64,000 nucleotides of DNA from Peromyscus leucopus (taxonomy: Eukaryota; Chordata; Mammalia; Rodentia; Cricetidae): assembly GCF_004664715.2 (NCBI RefSeq), contig NC_051069.1, forward strand, positions 10,157,501 through 10,221,500, written 5' to 3'. Under the pieces are notes generated by a model that saw only the letters and a list, made by a program, of their open reading frames with translations, was not told where the DNA came from and did not search any database. A program made the position numbers and the translations under genes. Shown in pieces: positions 56,996 to 64,000 of this stretch; the first letter of the stretch is position 1, and each line of letters opens with the position of its first letter.

Positions 56996-57345
56996 GTGTA
57001 TTACTTTTCTGTTACTGTGATAAAATACTGTAACCAAAAGCAACTGAAACATGAAAGTATTTATTTTGGATTACAGTTACAGAAGGCTAACGGTTCATCC
57101 TGTAGGGAAGGTCCAGCAGCAAGCCCCGGAAACAGGGAGCTGAGGGATAACACCCCGACTGCAAAGAGGAAGAATGGAGGAAGGGACAGGGCAGGGAGTG
57201 GGAAGGTGAGGCTCTAACCTCAAAGCCCACCCCTTAATGATGTACTTCCTCCAGCAGGGTTCCTCCATAAACAGCTGGGGACCAAGTGTTCCGATATATG
57301 AACCTGTAGGGAACGTTCCTCAATCAAACCACCTCAATGTACTTA
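56996..57345 (-). mobile_element. ERVL-like or related rodent repeat, reverse
   Basis: GTATTACTTTTCTGTTACTG, TGATAAAATACTGTAACC, AAAAGCAACTGAAACATG, then CCTCAAAGCCCACCCC and GAACGTTCCTCAATCAAACC. It shares the 5' start with the copies at 9945 and 54119 but differs in the rest, so it is probably a related subfamily. Confidence 0.55.
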
Positions 57346-57659
57346 GTTATTCGGGTTTAAACCCAACCATGGCAACAATGAAATTGAATCTACTGTGTTA
57401 GTATTATCCCCTTTCTCACCTCCTTGTTTCTTTTGGAGTGGATACTTTGTGATCGTTCTGTTTCCTCTTCTGTTAGGTTAGAAGCAGTAAACTCATTTGC
57501 TATTCTTTAATGGTCCCTAGAGATCCCGCCATGTATATTTGCTCTGTGAAACTCCAATAATGAGAAGCACTTTTAGCTTTTTCTCAGACAATTCTTCAAG
57601 ACATTTGTGTTGCATTTATTACACTTACTGTGTGATGCAAGTAAGAAGGATGTGTTTTA

Positions 57660-57870
57660 TTTTGAAGTGTGTGTGTGTGTGTGTGTGTGTGTGCACATCT
57701 TTGTCTGTGGAGGGTATGGGAACACAAGTGCAGGTGTCTATGGGGCAGAAGAGGGCACCAGATCCCCCGGAGTCATAGGAGGTTGTGAACTGTTATGTGG
57801 GGGTGCAGGGAATCACACTTCAGGCCCCCGAAAGAGCAGCACAGACTCTTGATCGCTGAGCTCTCATTCG
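57660..57870 (-). repeat. B3 SINE, reverse, with (GT)n
   Basis: A GT run (57667-57692) then GGGCACCAGATCCCCCGG, AGGTTGTGAACTGTTATG and GATCGCTGAGCTCTC fit reverse B3 with a microsatellite tail. Confidence 0.78.
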
Positions 57871-57989
57871 ACTTTTTATTTGCAGCCGGTCAGTTTTTAA
57901 ACTCATCCACATAGTCCCCCCTTTTAATGGCTTTTCCAATCTTTTGATTTTCCAGATGGGGTCACATTCCATTTGTTGGGAGAGTGCCA

Positions 57990-58230
57990 TTCAAGCCAGA
58001 CCTACTGTTGCCTGTAAGACCAATGACTTAGGACACCGAGGCAGGGGAATCACAAATTCAAGATCTGCTTGGGTTTACAAGTGAGTTCAAGGTTAGCCTG
58101 GGCAACTTAGTACTACCCTCTCTCAAAATGAAAAATGAAGGGGGGAAATGGATAGAAGGGCCTGGGCATAGAACTCAATGGTAGGACATTGCTTAGAATG
58201 GGAAAGGTTTAGTGTTTCTAAGTACTGGAA
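57990..58230 (+). repeat. Old B1-like plus ID-like pair
   Basis: CACCGAGGCAGGGGAATCAC, TTCAAGGTTAGCCTGGGC and CTACCCTCTCTCAAAATG resemble an old B1. CATAGAACTCAATGGTAGG (58166-) may be a degraded ID head. Confidence 0.5.
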
Positions 58231-58274
58231 GAGACAAAAGAGAGAGGAAACCATTTGATATTTCCTTTATGATT

Positions 58275-58278
<4 letters not shown>

Positions 58279-58314
<36 letters not shown>

Positions 58315-58452
58315 AGAAAGGGTTTCTCCGTGTAGTTTTGGTGCCTGTCCTAGAAATCACTCTGTAGCCCAGGCTGGGCTTGAACTCACAGACATCCTGC
58401 CTCTGCCTCCCAAGTGTTGGGATTAAAGGTGTGCACCACTGCCACGTGGCTT
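58279..58452 (-). repeat. B1 SINE, reverse, with 35-bp poly(T)
   Basis: A pure T run (58279-58313) then GAGAAAGGGTTTCTCCGTG, TAGTTTTGGTGCCTGTCC (the cricetid-type 3' variant in reverse) and GGGATTAAAGGTGTGCACC. The uninterrupted tail suggests recent insertion. Confidence 0.95.
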
Positions 58453-58655
58453 GGATGGGTGCTTTACCTGCATCTGTGTATACGCACTGCTTGCATGTGT
58501 GGTGACACAGAGGCCAGAAGAAGATGTTGGATTTCCTGGAACTGGAGTCACAGGCATTTGTGAGCTGTCATGTGGGTGCTGGGAATCAAATCTGGGTTGT
58601 CTGCAAGAACAGCAAGTGCTCTTTAACCACTGAGCCACCTCTCCATCCTCTCGCT
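58453..58655 (-). repeat. B3 SINE, reverse
   Basis: ACAGAGGCCAGAAGAAGATG, CCTGGAACTGGAGTCACAGG and CTTTAACCACTGAGCCACC are present. The B1 sits directly at its tail. Confidence 0.88.
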
Positions 58656-58726
58656 TTCCTTCTGAAAGGCTGTTTTTTGTGGCATAGAATCCTAGGTTGG
58701 CACTGTTCTTTTCCCTCTGAGTGCAC

Positions 58727-58998
58727 TGAAGCTACTCACCAGCTCCTGATTCTTGTTATTTCTGGTAGGAGCCCCCCTTCTGTCTGTCTGTCTGTTTGTC
58801 TGTCTGCCTGTCTGCCTGTCTGCCTGTCTGCCTGCCTGTCTGTCTCTGTCTCTGTCTCTGTCTTTGTCTCTCTCTCCTGTCTCTTGAAACTACTCACCAG
58901 CTCCTGATTCTTGTTATTTCTGGTAGGAGCCCCCCTTTTGTCTGTCTGTCTGTCTGTCTGTCTGTGTCTGTCTGTCTCTGTCTCTGTCTCTCTCTCTC
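58727..58998. repeat. Duplicated 155-bp unit with (TCTG)n-(TC)n
   Basis: ACTCACCAGCTCCTGATTC through GGTAGGAGCCCCCC occurs at 58734-58775 and again at 58893-58934. Each copy is followed by a TCTG tetranucleotide run, CTGTCTCTGTCTC and TC-rich sequence. It is a tandem duplication of about 159 bp. Confidence 0.95.
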
Positions 58999-59268
58999 AC
59001 ACACACACGTACATGCACATTTGTATGGCAGAGGACAATCTTGGGTGTCAGTCCTTGTCTCCCATCTTGTTTGAAGCAGGAGCACTTGTTCAAAGCTACA
59101 AATGCCAGGCTAGCTGGCCCACGAGCTTTTGGGGACTCTCCTATGGTGAGCTGGGATCACAGACACACCATTGCCTGCAGCTTTATTTGGGTCCAGGACT
59201 CTGCGCTCGGATCTCCACACTTGCATGGCAAGCACTTTGCCAGCTGAGCCATCTCCCTAGTCTCCAAA
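58999..59268 (-). repeat. B4 SINE, reverse
   Basis: CACACACACGTACATGCAC, CAGGCTAGCTGGCCCACGAG, GAGCTGGGATCACAGACAC and TTGCCAGCTGAGCCATCTCC follow the reverse B4 order. Confidence 0.8.
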
Positions 59269-59459
59269 AACATTCTTTAAATTCTACATTTTTTGGCATT
59301 TCATTTTTTTTAGTTTTAATAATTTCTATTGATTTTTTTATTTCTTTGCTAAAATTGTAATTCTGATTCTTTTCCATCACAGCAAACCTTTTAAAGTCCA
59401 AGTTGATAAACTGGAATCTTAGGGTCTTTTTTTCTATGGTATGTTGTTTCTTCTAGTCT

Positions 59460-60190
59460 TCGTACACATAAGTCATTATAACCGAAAACTGTGAGAATAG
59501 ATTGAAGACTTGAACTTAACTCTGTGGAGAGGATTGTCTGTTACTGGATTCCAGAGGTCATTCGGACCACTTGACATGTTAATTATGCAACAAGGCCTTG
59601 AAGTCTCTTGGGTACCTAGGTGTCTTCTAGGTAGGCCAGGGCCAGGGTCTATGTGAGACCTGGCTTTCCAAGAGTTCTTTTTTTGTGTGTGTGTGTGCTT
59701 GGAATAGCCTTCAGGGTTTGGAAGATCTTCATCACAAACCACAAACCATGACATTTTCCTCTATACAAACATCACAGAATGTTTCCTAGTCTCTCAGCCA
59801 CCTCTTTGGACATGCAAGTTTCTCTGGGGCCAGGGTAGGCACCCATGCTCCTGGCTTCCTGGAAGTTCTTTCCTCTTTCAAATCTCAGTCAGCCAAGTTT
59901 TTTATTTTCCTACCTTGACAGTTTTCCATACTTTCAAACTGGCTTTTTGGGAAAGTGTTTTGCCCAGTTTTTCAAATTCTCCTCAGAGGGAGAATTCATC
60001 TAGATCACTCAAGCTGTCAAAACTGGAAACATGATCCAAAATATGATCATGTTGTTTCCTCATGGTGACCCTTTATAGCTCATAAAACTTACCAAGAATC
60101 TACTAGAATTTCCTATTTCAGTTAAACCACTTCTGGGACAGTCATTCTGTTCATTCATATCCAAATAATAATTTGAGGAGTAGAATATTT
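59460..60190. other. AT-rich flanking stretch without recognised features
   Basis: There may be further ancient L1 sequence, but the resemblance is too weak to call. I see no exon or RNA gene. Confidence 0.4.
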
Positions 60191-60194
60191 TCTT

Positions 60195-60290
60195 ACCTAT
60201 TCAAGAAATACTTATCGACACGTGCTGTGTCTTAGGAACTAGTGTAGGCAAAGTGGGTATCCTCACTTCTTTCACAAAGAGTAGAACAAT
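60195..60290 (+). mobile_element. L2 3' fragment
   Basis: ATTCAAGAAATACTTATCGAC, ACGTGCTGTGTCTTAGG and AACTAGTGTAGGC resemble the L2 'CCTACTGTGTGCCAGG...' terminal block. Confidence 0.55.
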
Positions 60291-60432
60291 AGGCTGGGTG
60301 TGGTGGTGCACACCTTAAACCCAGCACTTGGGAGGCAAGGGCAGGCAGAGTTCTGTGAGTTCTAGGCCAGCCTGGTCTGCACAGTAAGTTTCAGGTCAGC
60401 CGGGGCACATACTGAAACCTTTTCTCAAGAGG
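60291..60432 (+). repeat. B1 SINE
   Basis: GGCTGGGTGTGGTGGTGCAC, CCCAGCACTTGGGAGGC and CTGAAACCTTTTCTCAAG are present. Confidence 0.92.
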
Positions 60433-60879
60433 AGAGAACAGGGATGGAGACACAAAGTGTCTTACTTTTTAAAAAGCTGCTCTCAAGTGTGATGAGAGAC
60501 GGAGAGGAAAATTGTTTGAGAACAATCGATTGCGACAGGAAGGTGAGGGGGGGATGCCAAGCACTGCATTCACCGCGCTGCTTTGTCTGCAAGAACCAGA
60601 AAATTAAGCCTAAATGGATTTCAATAATGACTGAATGCATCATCCATCACACAACAAGAAGCCCAGAGGCCTCTCACAGGGCCATCACGTCTCTTGCTTC
60701 TCATTGTTCTTGGGTTGATTCAAGATGGCAGCTGAAGTCCTATTTGTTCCGTGTAACCATGCCACCTTGGGATGGAAAAGGCTGCCCAGAACCCCCAACA
60801 CACCTTTCCACTCTTTTCTCTGGTCAGAACTGGGATCGATGCTCCCTTCGGCTCCAGTCACAACTGAGGAAACACAATT

Positions 60880-61095
60880 GCTGTGAGGAAGGCTCAGCAG
60901 TTAAGTGCACACATTGCTCATACTGTTGCAGAGGACCTAGGTTTAGTTCCCAGTACCCACATCAGGGGTCTCACACCCACCTACAACCCCAGCTCCAGGA
61001 GATCTGACACCTTCTGACTGCCATGGGCGACTGCACTCATGTGCACAAAACTATACACATATGTAATTAAAAATAAGACAAATCTTAAAAAAAAA
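60880..61095 (+). repeat. B3/B2-family SINE, diverged
   Basis: GAAGGCTCAGCAGTTAAGTG, GGACCTAGGTTTAGTTCCC and ACCCCAGCTCCAGGAGATC are followed by an AATTAAAAATAAG tail and poly(A). Confidence 0.85.
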
Positions 61096-61982
61096 AAGAA
61101 TCCCCCAATTGTCAGGATGGGTTAGGCTGATTGTGACCTGATCCTGTGGGATGCTAATTCCTCCTCAAAAATGGGGGGCTTGGGCAAAGGGGTCGGGGAG
61201 GAAGAGGAGGAGGAAGAAGCTGAATTGGGTTCAGGAAGACAGTAGTGTCCACTGGTGGAAGAGGTGAGACCGCACCAAAGGGCAGCCGTCAGGTCCATGA
61301 TCCCCAGAGTTTTCACATCGGCGTTCTCCACTCCGACCCTGGGAACCGGCAGGAAAAAGCCAGCATGACGGTACACATGCTAACCACGCAGACTTTAAGA
61401 GAGCCTGGTGATGCAGATCCTGGCGCTCTCCTTTCACAATGACAAAACCGGGGTCACAGAGTGATAAGGAGCCCATGGAGGAGCACGCGGTTGCTGGAGC
61501 CTGAAGTTAACCCAAAGTTGATTTCGACTTCTGTGATACACTGTTTTGGGGGAGGTTGCCATTATTCTGATCTTTTGGAAGAGGAAATTGAAGTTCAGAA
61601 ACATGATGTTCATTCACCTGTTTATTAATTTCCCAGAAAACTCACCTTTCCTAACCCAGGGGCCACACTAGACTCCAGGAAGGTGTGACCTTTGACCTTA
61701 TGGTGTAAGCAGACAAGTAGGATGGTAAGTATTGAATGTGTATGGCGTGGAAGGAATGACAGCAGGTTCTGCCACTGGGTGTTTAAATCAGTAGCAGGCC
61801 AGACGCTCACAGCTGTGTGACATTAGGTGAATCCCTGTCTTATCAGCCCCTCTTTATCCTTTGGGTATGGGGAGAGCTGAGCATGGCACACCCAGATGAC
61901 ATCAGGTCATGGTTTCACAGTCTGGAGGAGGAAGCTCCTACTTTGCAAGAGCATATAGATGCATTTGGAACAGGGAGAGTGT

Positions 61983-62320
61983 TGGTTTGAAAGAAAATGG
62001 CCCCCAAAGGGAGTGGCACTATTAGGAGGTGTGGCCTTGTTGGGGGAAGTGTGTCACTGTGGAGGCGGGCTTTGAGGTCTCTTTTCCTCAAGCTTCACTC
62101 AGTTCGACAACCAATCAAATTCCTGCCGCCTGCTTATCAAGATGTAAGGACCCTCCACTCCAGCGCCATGTCTGCCTGAACACCGCCATGATTCCTGCCA
62201 TGATGATAATGGACTGAACTTCTGAACTAACTGTAAACGAGCCACCCCAATTAAATGTTTTCTTTGTAAGAGTTGCCATGGTCATGGAGTCTCGTCACAG
62301 CAATAAAAAACCTAAGACAG
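61983..62320 (+). mobile_element. MaLR/ORR1-like solo LTR
   Basis: TTGGTTTGAAAGAAAATGGC, GGCACTATTAGGAGGTGTGG, GTGTCACTGTGGAGGCG, CAGCGCCATGTCTGCCTG, CCCAATTAAATGTTTTC and TAAAAAACCTAAGACAG form a common rodent LTR-type repeat. It appears complete or nearly so and has no internal genes. Confidence 0.75.
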
Positions 62321-62639
62321 TGAGCGGGGCTGTGTGATTTGTAGTATCGAGGGGATGCGGTCCCTCTAGGATGAGGTGCCACAGGAGGGTGGGAATGACT
62401 TGTTTGAATATTTCTGTGGCTGAGCACAGAACTGAACGTTGCTGTTCTGGGATAAACAGAAACTTGAGCTAACCTGTCTGACTTAGGGGACTCCGCCTCA
62501 GGAACAGAATGGGAGGGCAGTTTGCAGTGAGGCCATTTAGCAACTTCCTGATGTCACCCATGTTAAGGCAGCATATAGCACCGAGCTTGAACTTCAGGTC
62601 TGATACTACATCACTGGCTCCTTTTTAAAATATTATTTA

Positions 62640-62829
62640 GGGACCTGGGGAGACAGCTTAGTGGTTAAGAGTGCTTGTTCTTACAGAAGACCTGGGTTTA
62701 GTTCCCAGCACTCACACCAAGGTCTCACAACTACCCATAACTCCAGTTCTAGGCAATTCAATGATGTCCTCTTCTGGCTTCCCTGAGCACTTATATATGT
62801 GGTGCACAGTCAAAGTAAATCTTCAAAAA

Positions 62830-62872
<43 letters not shown>
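62640..62872 (+). repeat. B3 SINE with (CA)n tail
   Basis: GGGGAGACAGCTTAGTGG, AGACCTGGGTTTAGTTCCC and TCTTCTGGCTTCCC end in about 20 CA units (62832-62871). Confidence 0.9.
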
Positions 62873-62874
<2 letters not shown>

Positions 62875-62881
62875 CACAATC

Positions 62882-63012
62882 TTGCTTTGGTATGCAGCCT
62901 TGGCCAGCCTGGAACTTGCTATGTAGACTAGCCTGGCCTCAATTCACAGAGATCTGTCCCACTCTGCCTCCTGTGAACTGGGATTATAGGCAGATGCCAC
63001 TATGCCTGGCCC
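62882..63012 (-). repeat. B1 SINE, reverse
   Basis: CCTTGGCCAGCCTGGAAC, ATGTAGACTAGCCTGGCC, AACTGGGATTATAGGC and GCCACTATGCCTGGCCC are present. Confidence 0.88.
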
Positions 63013-63015
63013 CTT

Positions 63016-63185
63016 ATGTTTCTTGAGATAAGATCTCATATAGTAAGCTGGAGAGTTGTGGAAAATACCTTTAATCCCAGCACTTGGGAGGCAGAGGCAG
63101 GCAGATCTCTGTGAGTTTGAGACCAGTCTGATCTACAAAGCAAGTTCCAGGACAGCCAGGACTGTTACACAAAGAAACCATGCCT

Positions 63186-63242
<57 letters not shown>

Positions 63243-63437
63243 ATATGGCCTAGGTTGGCCCCACATTCACTATGAAGCAGAAAATGATCTTGAATTTCCC
63301 AGCCTCCAGTCTCCACCTCCCAAGTGCTGGGATCACGGGTGTGTATCACCACACTTGGGTTTACACAGTGCTGGGGTTAGAACCCAGGGCTTTGTGCATG
63401 CTGGGTAAGCACTTTACCAACTGAGCTTCAGCCTCAG
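63016..63437 (-). repeat. ID-B1 dimeric SINE, reverse, interrupted by a B1
   Basis: TTTCTTGAGATAAGATCTC (63019-) continues after the inserted B1 with CTCATATGGCCTAGG (63240-), CCCAAGTGCTGGGATC, then GTTAGAACCCAGGGC and CCAACTGAGCTTCAGCC. Confidence 0.85.
63049..63239 (+). repeat. B1 SINE with 53-bp poly(A), nested
   Basis: ACCTTTAATCCCAGCACTTGG, GATCTCTGTGAGTTTGAG and GAAACCATGCCTC are followed by an uninterrupted A run (63187-63238). CTCATAT occurs on both sides as a short target duplication. Confidence 0.93.
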
Positions 63438-63449
63438 ACTCACCGAGGG

Positions 63450-63560
63450 TTCTGCACCTTAGTAACATCTGTAAAATAGGAACAGCGGTACCTGATTCAT
63501 TGGCTGTTTGTGAGTTTTAAAGGATGTGATGTGAGTTAATAGTTTATCATGAGGTTACCA
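63450..63560 (+). repeat. MIR fragment
   Basis: TAACATCTGTAAAATAGGAAC and GTGATGTGAGTTAATAG fit the MIR 3' half. Confidence 0.6.
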
Positions 63561-63734
63561 ACTGCCAAGCACAGGGCTGTGTGACTTGTATAGTGTTACG
63601 CTGCTGCAAGCAGAGAGCTCAAATGGTGTTCATCCTTTATTCCGGGTACAGGAAGCTGCCCGAAACCTTAAACAGGTCTTTTACGTGATAAGTACTGGTC
63701 TGGTCATCTGTCGGTCTAATGCGATTGCATCCAC

Positions 63735-63840
63735 CCCCTTAGTTGTTCACACATTCAACGTGTTTTGAGGGCCCACTGTGAGATTGGCGCTGGCACAGTG
63801 AGATGGTCTTTTAGAAGCTCATAGTCTGGCTTGGAGGCGT
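63735..63840 (+). mobile_element. L2 3' fragment
   Basis: CACACATTCAACGTGTTTTG, AGGGCCCACTGTGAGATTGG and TAGAAGCTCATAGTCTGGC match the L2 3' terminal order. Confidence 0.6.
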
Positions 63841-64000
63841 GCCTTGAGTACTGTGTGCGCTACATCTTTGGAAGTCAGTGTCTTGGGTGACGTGTGGGAC
63901 AGCCTGGAGGTGAGAGATGGATTGCAAAGGACTGAGCGTGTTCTCCGATGAAGCTCACTGGACTAGCTTCAGTCCCACCACCACACTTTGGGCTGATGAC

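Larger units (their letters stand above)
56650..59450 (-). mobile_element. Ancient L1 (L1M/HAL1-like), reverse, heavily interrupted
   Basis: T-rich plus-strand pieces (about 56690-56995, 57346-57660, 58656-58760, 59268-59450) contain GCATGGACTTTCATTTTCCATCC, GCATAGAATCCTAGGTTGGC and AATTTCTATTGATTTTTTT, typical of reverse L1M. Insertions between them are an ERVL-like LTR, B3s, B1s and a B4. The extent and unity of the element are inferred. Confidence 0.5.

Overview
The window is mammalian nuclear DNA from a rodent, most likely a cricetid (hamster, vole or deer mouse group). It is crowded with B1, B2/B3, B4, ID and ID-B1 SINEs, rodent ERVL/MaLR-type LTRs, an Lx-type L1 3' UTR, a URR1 hAT element and long (CA)n, (GA)n and (TC)n microsatellites. 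Several B1 copies carry the variant 3' half (GGCACCAAAACTACACGGAG, or AAGGCACAAAGCTACACAG) that I associate with cricetid rather than murine B1. Two LTRs of a type common in cricetids are also present. There is no bacterial or organellar content.

Only one protein-coding gene can be supported: the 5' end of ITGA11 (integrin alpha-11, the collagen-binding partner of beta-1), on the minus strand. Coding exon 1 (41913-41964) encodes the start and most of the signal peptide. Coding exon 2 (22705-22816) encodes the first part of the beta-propeller. Both have canonical splice sites with matching phase and join to give the conserved N-terminus. Intron 1 is 19.1 kb. Intron 2 runs from 22704 to the left edge with no recognisable exon 3, so it exceeds 22.7 kb. 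The exon 1 region lies in a CpG-rich stretch of about 1.2 kb with a GC box and an Ets-type site just upstream of the ATG.

Layout: 1-22704 is intron 2, holding SINEs, ERVL-like LTRs, a cricetid solo LTR and an L1-rich block (18.9-22.2 kb) close to exon 2. 22817-41912 is intron 1, with SINEs, an L2 block (32.5-33.4 kb), a MaLR-type LTR and a 21-bp minisatellite. 42240-64000 is the upstream flank. I see no gene there, but it holds a (GA)n/(GAA)n purine tract, an approximately 40-copy 17-19-bp minisatellite (45.7-46.4 kb), a three-level nested transposon (53.98-54.96 kb) and fragments of very old L1s. In human and mouse the next gene on this side is CORO2B, far away, which fits an empty flank (established synteny, not seen here).

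I did not find a convincing undescribed biological system. The most unusual structures are the two minisatellites, the nested LTR/LTR/URR1 stack, the purine-only mirror tracts and a G-rich insertion inside a SINE. Repeat family names come from recalled consensus sequences, so class-level calls are firmer than subfamily calls, and boundaries are approximate unless a target-site duplication is stated.
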